A stretch of DNA of 64,000 bases from Phlebiopsis flavidoalba (taxonomy: Eukaryota > Basidiomycota > Agaricomycetes > Polyporales > Phanerochaetaceae). Where the stretch lies: the NCBI GenBank assembly GCA_035772785.1, contig JAOCPU010000030.1, positions 124,001-188,000 of the forward strand, read 5' to 3'. The notes beneath the pieces are model-generated. The model had not been told where the DNA came from, ran no database searches, and worked only from the letters and a program-made list of their open reading frames with translations. Both the position numbers and the translations under genes were made by a program. Positions 43,656-55,805 of the stretch are shown in pieces. The first letter of the stretch is position 1. Each line of letters opens with the position of its first letter.

Positions 43656-46600
43656 TTAGCCATAAAGTAACGTACGAGCGAGTAACCCCCAAGTGAACCA
43701 CGACACCAAGGTCACGAGCCCCCGACCTCCACACTCGGCACCTCTATCCGCACGACCTCCGCCGCGCTCCCCGCACTCGCACTCCGCTCCGTCATCCGCC
43801 GCCCGCCCGCTCGCCGACCTTCCAAATGACGTCCTTGAGCTCCTGCACGACCTCGCCGCCCGGACCCCCAGTTTCTCACGCGGCACGCCCGCGTCCACAC
43901 CGACGCCCGCGCCGCCCTGGCCAGCTTGATGCGCTCCTCGCGCGAGAGCTTCGCGCGCTCGCGCGTGCACCCGCCCGGCGCGCCCGGGCCTCCGCCTCAA
44001 ACACGGCCTCCGCGCCGGGGGCGGCGGGAGATGGCGCGCGGACGCCGCATTGAGCAGATGCTCCGTCGCGTCGTCGAAGCGGCGCGGCGCGGCGCCCGCC
44101 GCGCTCTCGAACGTGCTCAGGCGCTCCGAGAACGCCGATAGTCGGGCCCGTTCGAGTCTTCGCTTGCTGAGCTCGTGCGTCAGCGGCGGCGGGGGGCTCG
44201 GCGCTACGCTGCGTCGTCGTCGGAGAGGGAGGAGGAGACGGAGGGCGCGGGGTTGGACGCGGCGAGGATGTCGAGCAGGCGTTTCGCCGCGCCCGCGTTC
44301 GCATTCGCGGAGCGCGAAGCCGAGTTCTTTGCGCAGATTCGGTCGTAGGCCTGCAGCGCGGGGCTCTCGCTCGCGCCCTCGACGGTGTGAACGGGCCGTC
44401 ACTTGCTTCGTCAATCTGCACATTGGGAGCGTCCGGATCCTTGTCGTCGCGTATCGCAGCGCAACACAGCGCTCGATATGCTCCCTCGCGTCGTCGAGTG
44501 CAGACGTGATCGCGTCGAACACGTGCGTCGCGAATGCGCGCGAGGTGCGTCGCGCATGGGGCGCGAACGAGATCATCTCCGCCACAGACTTGCTCGTCTT
44601 TCGCGGTTCTGTTGGCGGCCTTCGGGGACACGCTGCTCTCAGTTGCGCGAGCTGCCGAACGAGCGACTCGGTGCTGGGGCCGCTCGTAGTCGCCTATCAT
44701 GCGCATGTTTCTCGGTCTCGTCGAGCGCGGGAAAGAAGACTCGAGCGACGCGATCCGCAAACGTACTCGTGAACAGGCTCATGATCGAACAGCACGTCCT
44801 CCCAGTACGTCTCGTCGTCCGCGTCCTCCTCAAACCGCAGGCGCAAGCAAATGCGAGCACGCATAGCGCTTCGCCGCGAGCGCACCGTGCAGCGCCATAT
44901 GCAGCGCCGAGAGCGACAGCGGATGGCGGTTCGTCTGCAACAGCGTGAACCCGGCTCGGCGAGGAGATGCTCGAGAGCGAGCTGTGCGAGCTGTGCCGCG
45001 CGCGTGTGGCCCAGGTGGGCGGGCTGGCTCGAGTAGCTCGGCGGCGGGACCCAAAGACCTCCATGCCGGACCGCCGGCGCTCGCGCCGCAGGTCGAGCGC
45101 CGCGACCCCGAACGAACCGTCTTCCTCCTTCGTGTACGCGAGCTCCGAATCGCTCTCCGCCTGCTCCTCCTCGTGCACGTTCTCGAGCACTGCGTCTCGA
45201 GAGCGGGTCTCGGCGGCGCACGCTCATGCTGCTCGATGGGACGGCGGGAGAGAGAATGCGGCAGACATTCGCTTCTCCTTGCGCCGCATCGCGTTTCATG
45301 CCTGCGACTCGCAGCTAGGGAGTTTCGGGAAGGGCTCCATGTCGCGCGTTTGTTGGCGACGGGGCTCGTGGGTGGCATAGATAGGGTACGCCGCCGCCAG
45401 GCAGCAACAGGGTCGGAGAGAGGGCGAGGCTGGTCAAAGGATTGTTTGACGGGGGACGCGGGGGCGTACATCTCCGACAGCTGAGACAGAAGCAATGGGG
45501 ATGTCAATGCAGAGAGTAGCTGGCGCACATGGTCGCACTGGCTCTGCGTGGTGTGAAGGGAGGACTGGAGGGCCACGCGAAGGCCCGCAGATGGTGATTG
45601 GATGCTCATGGAGTTGTAGAAGGAGCTTTGGCTGCTCGGTTCAGCAACGTGTTGTCTCAAATATGGTAATGCTTGGCTCACCTCCGTTCTTCTTTCTCGA
45701 TGATCGACATTGCTTCGTTGACTGCCGAGTCCCACACGTTCCCAGCAGAGATGAGTTCATTAACAGCGTCAAGGGTCTAGTGCGCACTGCGTTCAGAATC
45801 AGTGTGTAGAATGCAGGACGGAGGTGCGTACCAACGCATGTGCGTCGGGCACATTTTCTGTCGCTCGATTAGCTCGCGCATAGTAGAGCGCACCAGCTAA
45901 CAACAGAAGACCGAGAAACTCAAAGCCTGCTGCTAGCGCAACCACGGCCACAGATATAATGGCGATGGTCTCCCTTGTGAAGCCAAGTTCTGTTGTTTTC
46001 GGTTGTAGGCCATCGCTATAATCTTCGCTTGTACTTGACGTTCTTGAGTGGTCGCGTGAAGTTATGTCAAGACGTCCAGGGATCTCTGGCGCGAATGTCC
46101 GTCGGCCAGCATGTGGTGTTGACGCAAGAGACGTGGAGAGCAGCGAGCTCGAAATCACATCGTACTTGAAGCGTTCCGCAAACGCGGTGGACGGGCCTGC
46201 ATGTTTGGGCGCCGAGAGCGACTGGTACACGTCCTGCGGGGGTCGTTAGCTGAGGCCATTTATAACAGACACGCTGGGGGACGCGGGTGCGCGCTGGCTT
46301 GTGCTATATTCAGCGCCGGGCGGTCGCCAGGTGACGTGAGCGCGGCGCGGCATGGAAAGCATGCGCATCAGAACGAGGTTCCGCGGGCGACGGTAGCCGA
46401 CTGAGCGTCGCCGAGCCTGGCGGCACGTGTCGCGCGAGTGTGGGGGCAGCAGGCGGGGGTAGGGAGTGGGTCGAAGACGGGACGAAAGATGGAGGACTCA
46501 CCATTGCGCGGGTCAGGCCCTTCATTATGAGGCGTGAAGCCGCTGTTTGCTGAGGTTGTGTGCTGCTCGGTCCCGCTTCCACCAGGAACTGGGCTATCAC

Positions 46601-46743
46601 TCCCAGGCATAGGTTCTCTGAATCTTCACCAGACTCTGCGGGGAGTAGCACATCAAAACAAGGTGTCATGTCGCAGTGGATACACTACGCACCTCGAAAG
46701 TACTCTTGCAGAGGATGCTCGTCGAAGACAGGTTGGGCCATGA
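43656..46743 (-). CDS. vezatin/Inp2-like (myosin-binding domain) membrane protein
   Basis: From the ATG at 46743: 'MAQPVFDEHPLQEYFRG', a gtgcgt intron, 'ESGEDSENLCLGVIAQFLVE' and 'SRLIMKGLTRAM', a longer gtgagt intron, then 'DVYQSLSAPKHAGPSTAFAE'. A membrane anchor follows ('IAIISVAVVALAAGFEFLGL', 45905-46000), then 'TLDAVNELISAGNVWDSAVN' and 'EAMSIIEKEERR' (45700-45780), and 'SQCDHVRQLLSALTSPLLLS'. Later pieces are 'GVAALDLRRERRRSGMEVFG', 'RHPLSLSALHMALHGALAAK', 'ETYWEDV', 'MSLFTSTFAD', 'FATHVFDAITSALDDAREHI' and 'ELGFALRECERGR'. The end is 'VVQELKDVIWKVGER' and 'VTLVSWFTWGLLARTLLYG' at 43656. This order matches basidiomycete proteins annotated with the vezatin/myosin-binding domain; yeast Inp2 of this group links peroxisomes to myosin V. 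The name rests on recall of the family layout. Coiled coils and two hydrophobic segments are clear. Frame breaks are numerous in the GC-rich second half. Confidence 0.58.
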
Positions 46744-47924
46744 GTGTGTGTCAAGGCGGTCTGGATGTCGTTATGAGATGCCCGGGCGGGGCAGAGGGTC
46801 TAATTACGTAGATTTTGAGTATGCAGAAGTTGAAACGAGCGTAGGTTGCGAGCAAGAGGCGGGGTCGTGTACAAGGGAGTAGCAGCCTGAGGCAAGCCCG
46901 GCTTAGCGGATGCAGAGCCCACTCGGGCAGGAGACGTCAGGGCGCCTGGCCGATTGTCACTCCATCACGCATTGCCCTGCGTTGCTCCTGGTGTGACCCG
47001 TGACGGGCGTTACCATCCTGTGCACCCGCAGCGAGAAGGCCATGTTTTTCCAACAATGCTCTTGAGGCTCGTTCATCCCAGTGCACTGCACCGATCGAGC
47101 TTACCCTCTCGCTTGATGCATAGCTAAATTATTTCTGGATAGCTATCACGCTCACACTTGCCACATCGAGATTACACAAATCAGCATCTAATGCAACCAA
47201 TCTTTTGCAACCAGGAGGTCGCTTACTTACTCGTCGATATTCCCAGCATGGAATTGATCCTTCCAAAAGCTATATACGTTCACGCATCATAACAAGACCC
47301 CTTCTTTGACGAAGCTTGATGCACCGCTGTCCACGGAGACGAGGTACATTGCCGTGGAAGTGGCAACAGCCTCACTCGTGTGATAAATCTGTTGCTTACA
47401 TGAGTTCATACAGAGAATGTACAATATATGAGGCGAGCTCGAGTCGATATCTTTTCCGACAGCATACAGCATCTGCACAGGTTATCGCGACGAGCGACTC
47501 TCAACGAATCATGGATCTTCATCGCATATTTCTAAATCAAGGTAGAATCCTGGGTCACAGTGCTGAAGAGATGGGTTCACTATGCGCAACCTACGAGTCC
47601 CTCGAGAGTGGTATGGTCACTATTGGAACTTGGTTGGAACAGGAGAATTAGAAGCTTGAATGTGAGCAGAGCGAGTATAAAATCGAGTGCTCAACGTTTG
47701 ATTTGTTTCATGTCCTGGAGAAAAAATTAATGTTTTTGGCGATGAGGATACTAAAAAGCATACATACTACTCCTGAAGGTCTGACAGCTGCATACAGAAG
47801 TGTGTCAGTGTCGGTCTCAAGGGGCGAATCAGTCGGATTTGATCCGGTGGCATTGTGGCGCAATTAGGGAAGCAGACTACTGAGTAAGCGGCTTAGCGGA
47901 CTGCTGCGTCATCGCTCATCTCAG
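46744..47924. other. intergenic stretch with one weak candidate frame
   Basis: The first 150 bases are the upstream region of the vezatin-like gene. A plus-strand frame at 47316-47651 (111 codons, ending 'ESGMVTIGTWLEQEN') has protein-like composition in its second half but no domain I know. I do not call it a gene. Confidence 0.35.
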
Positions 47925-47933
47925 GTATATATA
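47925..47933 (+). promoter_or_regulatory. TATA box of the second NmrA-like gene
   Basis: The sequence 'gtatatata' lies about 150 bases upstream of the ATG at 48078, followed by a pyrimidine-rich leader. Confidence 0.45.
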
Positions 47934-48077
47934 CAAGCAGATATGAAGAACCCTTCCACATATTCTTCTCCCACCTTCTCTCTTCAATTTCCCCGCCGGG
48001 CGACCAAAAGACTACCGCAACTATTCCGATCCGTAGTACAATTCACGCGGTCCGCTATATAGGCCCCGCGAAACGCC

Positions 48078-49015
48078 ATGAAAGTAGCCATCGTTGGCGG
48101 TCATGGAAATGTAAGGCATGCTATGTCTGCCACGCATCCAAAAGAATCGAAAATCCTAAGACACATCTCAGGTCTCGATGCGTCTAGCGCGCCTGCTCGC
48201 AGCACGGCCCAACACACAAGTAACGTCTATATTCCGGAACGCAGAGCATTCGGACGAAGTTGCCGCAAACGGGTGCCACGCCTCTTGTTCTTTCACCTCG
48301 AGGACGAACCGAAGGAGAAATTTGCGTCTGTGTTCCAGGGGACAGACTATGGTATAATTTCTCTGCTGGTGCGGGTGGAAAGGGGCCGCCCGAAAGGACG
48401 AGGAACCCCCACCCCTGTCGACTACGAGGGCCGCGTTTTGAAGATCTTCGACGCTATTGAACTCGTCGATGGCGAGAAGCCGCGTCCTGATCAATGGTGT
48501 CTGCTATCGACGTGCGGCGACCGCAACGTTGTGCCTCCCCATTATGTAAGTTTTGTGTCGCGTAGAGAGCATACTGCTTTGCTCATTGCTTGCAGACGGA
48601 AGAGGACATCAAGCACTAGGCCTCGGACGCGGGGTGGAACGCCATCGGAAAGATATATGCAAGCCAAATTCGACGCGGATAAGAACCTCACTCAGCGCAC
48701 TGCCTTTTTAAATGGATAATCCTGAGGCCAGGTCGGTTCCTGACCCACGATGCCGGCACCGGGAAAGCCGTAGCGGTTGGCAAAGCTCCGCTCAATTCCG
48801 CATTATATTAATCTGTAAGCTCATGCCACCTACCCTTGTTAGTACTGAACTAACATATCGTTAGCGCGACGACGTTGCCTTGACTTTGTCATTGCTAGCA
48901 GATAGACCTGACCCGCTGCTGGATTAGCCATCGATCTGAACGGGCGGAGAAGACAACGATCGAAGAAGGCCTTGACGCGTTCATCAAGAAGGGAGAATCT
49001 GACTTCCAAGGTTAA
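48078..49015 (+). pseudogene. NmrA-like NAD(P)-binding protein, copy 2, disrupted
   Basis: 'MKVAIVGGHGN' (Rossmann GxxGxxG-type motif) starts at 48078. A gtaagg intron of about 62 bases is followed by 'MRLARLLAARPNTQVTSIFR', 'NAEHSDEVAANGATPLVL', 'LEDEPKEKFASVFQGTDYG', 'LKIFDAIELVDGEKPRPD' and 'CGDRNVVPPHY'. A gtaagt intron (48546-48595) leads to 'TEEDIKH', and there an in-frame TAG (48618-48620) interrupts where copy 1 reads 'DMYWASIGWYM'. In other frames come 'YMQAKFDADKNLTQRTAF', 'WIILRPGRFLTHDAGTGKAV', then 'AAGLAIDLNG' and 'LDAFIKKGESDFQG' ending at 49015. Every block of copy 1 (31019-31954) is present in order, so this is a full-length inverted paralogue, more damaged than copy 1. Confidence 0.68.
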
Positions 49016-49460
49016 ACAGCATGTACTCCAGAAATGATAACAATAAAGAAAGAAAGAAACGCCCACGACCTACCACATAACCAGGAACCAACCACGGATC
49101 TTCTGTATCAAAAGATTAATCAGGCGAAACAAGGATGATAAAACAAACAACGTGTTTCTAATTCCAGCCGGCGCTTTTTGTAAACATACAGGGAAACTAT
49201 AAAAAAAGGGGGGGGGGGGTGGATGACGGTGTATAGATATCACACAAGGGGAAAACCGAATCGAACCCAGCGATCAGCGACAACGGATCGACCAAGTCCC
49301 AACCCAACTCAACCACTGCACACCGGGCCGCACACGTATACGAACGTATCTTAAACGGTGACCTCGCTACGAGATGCGTCCAGTTTCTTGAAACGCCGCC
49401 TTCCCTGTACAGAGCCTCAGAGCAGAGCCTTGACCGCCGGCCTCCTCCCTTAACGTGCGC
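49016..49460. other. intergenic stretch
   Basis: It is AT-rich with A runs and a run of 12 G (49208-49219). No gene is visible. Confidence 0.4.
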
Positions 49461-50410
49461 CTACCGCGACGAGCGCCATCTTCCTGTCCCATCGTTCGAA
49501 GTGTAGCGCTCCTGGGAACAGCGGTCAGGCTTCGTGTACAGCGCCGCGACCCGAACCCGTCCGGTTAGCACCTGCTGCGAACCCCTTGCCCCCCACTGCC
49601 AAAACCGTTGTGTGTTCACGAGAGCAAGTGCGTGGCTTATTCGATGCCTGTTCGGGGACAGAAGATCCCTGGCATCGCTCTGCCGCCACTGATCGAAAAG
49701 TACGTATACTGGGATGATCTCGTGAGCAGGATGATGGTTACGTATACCTAATCTCCTCGCGGAGCCGTCAGCTTGGCCGCCACCACTCCAGACGTCTGGC
49801 ATCACCCTAGTTCAACATTCAAGACACCCCAAACAGGACCGGGGACTTGATAACGAAAAAAACCTGATACTTGCTTCCTGATGTGCCACCGCCACGTGAG
49901 GCTCTTAATGTCCAAAATGCCCAACTGAGCATTCCCCATTCTCCAGGCTCCCGACGTACTATAGCAAGCAAACCCCCGTTCGGCGCCGCCCGCTGTTCCC
50001 CAAGACACAGACCTCCCAATCGGCATCGACAAATTCCCCGCGCCCTGGAAACGCCGTACGCCTTGTCAACGCTCGCGCCCGCCCCAACGGGCCGGGCCCA
50101 TTCGTCCGAAAAAGTAGTTAGAGGAAAAGAACTCCCATTCGCACTGCGCCGACACGACCGGGGCGGCACCCCTGTCCGGCGCGTGGGCTGGCACTCGTAG
50201 TGGTCGTTGTTCGGCGGCCTTCGGGCTCCCTGTAGCCTCGCTGAGCGGCGGAGCGTCGAGCCTGCTGGCCGAGGGGCCCGGACTGTGCTCTCGTGTGCGC
50301 GCAGCGGTGTCGTGCAGCCGTGTTGGAGATCGCCTGAGCGCGCGTCGGTCCCCCCCACCGACCGCGGCGAGCATCCCGTTGACCGACTTGGCAGGCGTCG
50401 CTTGAATCAT
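49461..50410 (-). CDS. candidate protein of unknown function (weak)
   Basis: Minus-strand frames give tidy aromatic-rich pieces, 'CEWEFFSSNYFFGRMGPARW' near 50100-50160 and 'RSVSWGTAGGAERGFACYST' then 'GILDIKSLTWRWHIRKQVSG' near 49870-50030, joined by plausible splice sites (gtgatg and gtatac donors near 49800 and 49740). The W/Y-rich composition is unlike the GC-driven noise elsewhere. I do not recognise a family, and the boundaries are guesses. Confidence 0.28.
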
Positions 50411-51518
50411 CGTCGTTCGCCTCCGCCGATGCCGTTGAGCGGCTCTACAGATGCCGGCGTGGACAGGTCATTCGTCAGACCAGTGTATGACGAAACATTG
50501 TGGTAGTACTCACACTCTTGGTGGGATGATTTGTTTAGGAGGGTGGTTTCCTGCGGTCTGTGCTGCACTGCACACGCGGCCATGGCCGGATGCCAGAGAT
50601 GAATGCGGGTCTCGTTGGTTGGGTGTTCGATGTACGCTGTCTGAATCTCAATCAGACTTTTGAGTGTAGTTCTGTGGTTGGGCCCGAGTCGCTCTCTGAG
50701 AAGCTCCGAGACGACCTCGACACAACTGGGCATGTAAGCCTAGGGGAAACGTTGTAGTTCCTATGCTGCGGGTCAGAAACGCCACGCTAATACGGAGGCA
50801 TGAGGTGACTCACGGCACTCGTACAGTTGTGGCAGATTTTACAAGTTCCTCGTATACCAGTTCGACACATATCTCAAACTCGGCGACTCGAGTATAGCTT
50901 GATCTGTGGCTTCACCAGCAAGTCAAACGCGATTTTCTGGGAAACGAACAAGCTGGTCGCGGTCCCGTAGAGTTGCGGATCGCTGTACGGATGTCCTGGT
51001 TGTCAAGGTTATGTGTTGCATCGATGGACGCGAGAGCCTGGCCGAAGACGTCGTTGAAGATGTAGTAGATGCAGCTGAGAGCACCCAACCAGAGAGCTCT
51101 TTTGTCGAAATCTCGAGGTTCGTGCCCTCATCGAGGAGACAAAAGTCACGAGCGAACTGGGTCATCAGCCTGAGCACGACAGTGCGCCTGTGCTGTTTGA
51201 TTAGATATAAACAACAGTTATATCAAAACGCGAGGCGAAAAAATCGTTACCTAAGGTTACTAAGACGTCGCCGTAGATTAGCAGCGTACACCAAACGAGT
51301 TCAAAACTCTTGTTGGGCCTCTGACCCATCAAAGTGTTGAGCGCAATAGTCGTGCTTTCATTAGTCCGGCAGCTTGTCGCGGATGGGTTCATGAGAACCC
51401 TGGTTAGAGTTCCGAAGACGTTAGATACTTTGTGTCGTTCTTGTGGGCAGATGTTGCGATACGCAGGGTGATTCCTGAAGACTACTCGCTTTCCGCTTTC
51501 CCCACGTGCATCGTCCAT
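50411..51518 (-). CDS. candidate protein of unknown function with helical repeats (weak)
   Basis: Minus-strand pieces in order are 'KVSNVFGTLTRVLMNPSATS', 'ALNTLMGQRPNKSFELVWCT', 'VVLRLMTQFARDFCLLDEGT', 'ALSCIYYIFNDVFGQALASI', 'DATHNLDNQDIRTAIRNSTG', 'SELLRERLGPNHRTTLKSLI' and 'EIQTAYIEHPTNETRIHLWH'. They look like real helical protein, possibly TPR-like ('LGPNHxxTL' is seen in TPR proteins). Gaps of about 50-70 bases between pieces carry gt...ag ends. The family is not recognised. Confidence 0.35.
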
Positions 51519-53768
51519 TTCTTATTCGAGGGTTGATGTCTTGCTGCTGCGGTTCCAACTGACGCCAATGAAGGCTAGTTTCAAAGGATACACGCGACCT
51601 GTCCAACGAATGTCTAGCGCGTTCGTCCCCGGCATCATCATCAAGTCCTTACTTGGTGAGAACCGGTGCCAATGGTCCGACGACCTGGTGGATCAACAGT
51701 ACGAGCAAGGCTTCAGAGATCCCGGAGTTCGCGAGATCAACATTGGCGCGCTGAGACCGCAAGGATCAACGCTACACGCTTACGGGTCAGGCTTGTTCCA
51801 CGCTCGGAATGAGGAGAGACGCGTGCCTACCAGTTTTGGCTTTGTGATGTAATTCAAGAACGAGGGGTTGCGTATCTGCTTTTCAATGTCGCTGGGATGT
51901 GATCACCGACGGCACCGGAATCTGCGGACGGTTTGAGTGACGTCAATCATACCAGCAATTGACGCGCTCCTTGCACTCACCTCTTGTGAGGACACGGGTC
52001 AAGCGTCCACAAGAGTCAGGTCCATGCACGGTCGGGCTGTATATCCGAAGGTTGATAGGAAAGTTTTGCTGACACCCTTGTTACTGCCCAGCTACCATCC
52101 CCCCCCCCCGCAATGTTTCCTGATTATCTACTTTCCGTATACTCGTCGAAGTCAGTGAAGTTTGAAGCGTTTGTCGATGTGCAGGAAACTGGCACCATTC
52201 AGTGTACCGTTTGTCGAGCTGCACTGCCGTCTTCTGGGACCTGGCGGTATGGAATGAGTTGTGTCGCACCAATGGGACGTTCTCGTGACTATTCCTTGAC
52301 CCATTACGCGGAAGGAAGTTCGCGACCGACGCTACTATCATTCGCCACACTCAGCCATCCACCAAGGTAGAGAAAACGCGGAAACAACTACGTTTTCATT
52401 AAGGACGCTGGACTTTCCCGCAGAACTGGCTGACACCAAACCCTATCGAGGACACGAGTTGACTTTCTCTCCCGCTCGCATGGTGCGTATAAACGTAAAA
52501 ACTACCACAGCCAGCGGAGGGCCATGTCCCAACTATCCTACTACGGGTCACATCACGTAACGCCTAAAGGGCCACAAAGTGCTGACACCATCTACACACA
52601 ATAGATTTGCCCCCCCCCCCCGAAGGAATATCTATGGAGTTTAGTCGACAAGTTTTATGAAGGTCTGCGTCTATGGTGAGGTGGACAGAACGAAGAGGGC
52701 GTCCGTAGATTGTGGTCGTCGATATTAAGTGCTGCGTAAAAGCCTGAAGTGCCTCTGCCGGTTGCGCTTGTCGCGGCGGCGGCGCGTCAGTTCTTCACGT
52801 ATTTACGATGGGATAAGTCTCAAATTAGGACACTAATTAGAAACCGTAGCTAGGAGAAGTACGTAAGCCTTGGCCAGTCAACCCTCTGGGCCGCCGAAAA
52901 CTTGCGACACGATTCTTTCGCGATCCCTTTCATGTTTCTTGTTCAATTCATCCATGCCAAACTTCAGCGACAGTGCCGGACGATCAAAATCTCAATGACC
53001 TGTAGTGTGTGTGTCAATACACTTAGTATGTTTTTAGTTCTGCGTCATAAGCATCGCACAATATTAGATTGACTCCGGACCCGGCCCGCCCGCTCAGGCC
53101 CCGACATAGTCATAGTCAGGGCGGGAAGCACTCTATAGGGCCCATTGCCATGGATGCGTTTACCAAGCTATGAAAAGTCACTTTGCGATCCTCAGACGAC
53201 CATTCCTGTCACAGCGTTTGGTATGACAAGTAGCCTTGAGATGAGTATTTCATTCATGCATTCCAGCCTACTTTTGCCGCCACAGAACCATCTCAAGTCG
53301 TCAAAAACGCCGCGATATAACACAACACATCGTTGTTCCCGCAAGCCCTATTCAATGGGATGCTGAAGATGCCCCCGGGGGTCGGATTATATAAATATGA
53401 TGGCATTTGAGTACTACGTCGTTTACACATAGCATGTGAAGAGAACACGCAAAGCCTCAGAGAAGGGAATGTAAGACAACGGTCTGGAATAAACCATACT
53501 GTATGTTTTGTGACTGACGCGGAACCTCCCTGCCACTTCCACTATCCTCACACCTCCCAAGATAGAAACGTTCGTACGCTTAGAACACGCAAAGCTTCAT
53601 AGTCTCTCTTATCACCACAGTCTTCAGGTGACAGTCGGGCATTTGGCCGTTTGAACGTTGGGCTATTTGCGCGTTGAGCGTTGGCCTTCATGATACTCCA
53701 TCTATGCAAAAGCCAATGAGCGTAATCCGACTATCCTATTAATGTGATACGCTCTTACAGGCATATCA
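51519..53768. other. long stretch without a supported gene
   Basis: Only short frames are present (51541-51852, 52113-52370, 53145-53366, all +), none with a domain. C runs lie at 52098-52108 and 52613-52622. The part nearest 53769 is the 3' region of the DUF6534-type gene. Confidence 0.4.
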
Positions 53769-55702
53769 TCATTTGACGTTGACGTTGAGATCAAACGCGG
53801 GGTTTCCTTCTCTTTTTTGGGGTCTGGTCGCCAAAGCCTGCGATGTGCTGGCGTCGCCCAGCTTGGCTTTCAGACTGCGTACGCTCTGGCCGCTATAGTC
53901 CACTATTTGCCCGCCGGTTGAACCCAGTGTTGATCTGTACGTCCTGGAGAAGATCCGCGCACTATTTCTTCTCGAGAGTTCAGTGTAGATAAACTGAGTC
54001 ATAGTTCGGTGAGGACACTACGTAAATAAAGTAAGTTGCGCGACTTACAGAATGTGTTCGCGTATAAACTTGGTGACGTTTACATGGAATGGGAACCTGG
54101 CATATTCACCAATGAGCAGCTTTTGAAAAAAACATGGCATCAAACGAGTGAGCGTACCCAAAAGAGATCTCGAGGAGCTGCATAGAATACGATCAAAATC
54201 AAAAGTTGTATCAGAGTCACAAGGATGCCGCGTCTGGATCACATATTGTATGAGCGTATTGATGAGTGTGTTTGTGCTGAGGCAAATCATCAGTCTCATG
54301 CCCAGGGACGATTTGATCGCTCGGGCATACCGCTTGAAACCCGGTGCGAGAAGCAGCCAACTGAATGCACATTCGCAATGGTGGCGATGATATCCGTAAT
54401 TGGTGCACCGAAGCCCTTTGCAACTCCAAAGAATACCTGGATTGGAATATTGTTTAGCTGTGGGATGCGTATCATCTGTGCCATAAGTGAACCTCACGCT
54501 AAAGAGCTGTTACTGCCTCTCAATGAGCACCGCGGAACATGAGGCTGCACGATATGAGCCACGGTGAACAATCATGGACCGCCGGACAAGCTGTGGCATA
54601 ATCACATTTAGTAGATTATGCTCTCGAGTAACAGTATTTCGGATTTGCTTACCGGTGCCCAAAGACTATACGGACACCATGTGGTGTAAAAATCAACGGT
54701 AGAATGAACGGGATATTGGGCTTACGGCAGTCAAATATGCACTAGCGGTCAATGGCCTTAAAATATGTCAGTGGGACAACACGTCAATAGGTCGTTGGCA
54801 TGCTTACAACCGCCCACGCAGCAAGGCCGCCATTCTGTAGCTTAGAGACTGATAGGCGTGGTGGTTCATGTTAGTATATTATTGAACAGTGCTGAGTCAA
54901 GCTACACTTGCCGGGGTCCGTAGCAACTGCTGGGCAAAGCCACATCTGAGAACTATTGAGGACCAGCCCTAGTGCGTGACATTGGGGAAGGTTTCGAGAG
55001 AATCACAATGAATGTCATGGACAGTACCGAAATGAGGGGGGGCATTCAGCCGACACTTTCTCTGGTAGGGACAGAGCGGTAAGCAATCAAGCGTAAAGTC
55101 CATGTTCCACAAATGAGAGCTCTGACCTTGTGACAACTCTGGACGGGGAAGCAGAGATCCAAAGTGTGGGACCTATGACAATGATGTGTCGGAAAACATT
55201 TGAATCCGGTATGCCACGTAACGTACAAGATAGTCGAGTATAGAGACTCGAGCCGACCAAGGCTGATGATGTCACGTTGATGGGAGCCTGTTGTACAAGT
55301 CAAACGATACATCCACAGCACGCTTAATGCGGTGACTACGCTACAGCATCGAGATTGCCTGGCGAAGGGGTATTAGGACTATTGACCCGCCATAGCAACG
55401 CACAGTTGAAACGTTTTACCAGTATTCTAGTCTTGGGTTGGTCATTCCTGGTGTGAAATATAGATACCCCTTGCACAATGTTGATACCGAGGAGACTGCA
55501 CAAATTGTAGAGTTTCAGCCACAAAGGCTGGTCTCGCTTACCAGCCACTTACATCAGCGAAATTAAAAAAGCCTATGGAGCTTCAAGTCAGCATCAAAAA
55601 TGCGAGATCCAGAAGGTGAGTAACATACCCCAGTACATGGGTCCGAAATAGATATTTAGATCGAGCCCATTGGAAGGATTTTTTGACGGTGGTATTCGAC
55701 AT
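53769..55702 (-). CDS. DUF6534-type multi-pass membrane protein, frame-broken
   Basis: From the ATG at 55702 (minus): 'MSNTTVK', a one-base change, 'NGLDLNIYFGPMYWG' and a gtatgt intron. Then comes 'GINIVQGVSIFHTRNDQPKT' (55425-55480), the hallmark first loop of the family ('YGxxxxQxxxYxxxxxD'). Later pieces near 55190-55310 are out of frame with each other. The end has 'INTLIQYVIQTGILVTLIQL' and 'LILIVFYAAP' (seventh-helix region, near 54185-54245), then 'CFFQKLLIGEYARFPFHVN' and the tail 'IVDYSGQSVRSLKAKLGDAS' to the stop at 53769. This group of seven-helix fungal membrane proteins is expanded in Agaricomycetes and has no known function. The helix pieces between 54500 and 55050 are poorly preserved. 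Confidence 0.55.
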
Positions 55703-55795
55703 GGTGCGCGTAGAGCTTCGAGTGCCACTTGCTTGACACACAAACCTTATGGGAAAGGGAGGGGGAGTTATCCGCCCCTGCGCGTTAGCGACTGA

Positions 55796-55805
55796 TTTTA
55801 TATGG
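55796..55805 (-). promoter_or_regulatory. TATA box of the DUF6534-type gene
   Basis: The sequence 'catataaaat' on the minus strand lies about 95 bases upstream of the ATG at 55702. Confidence 0.5.
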
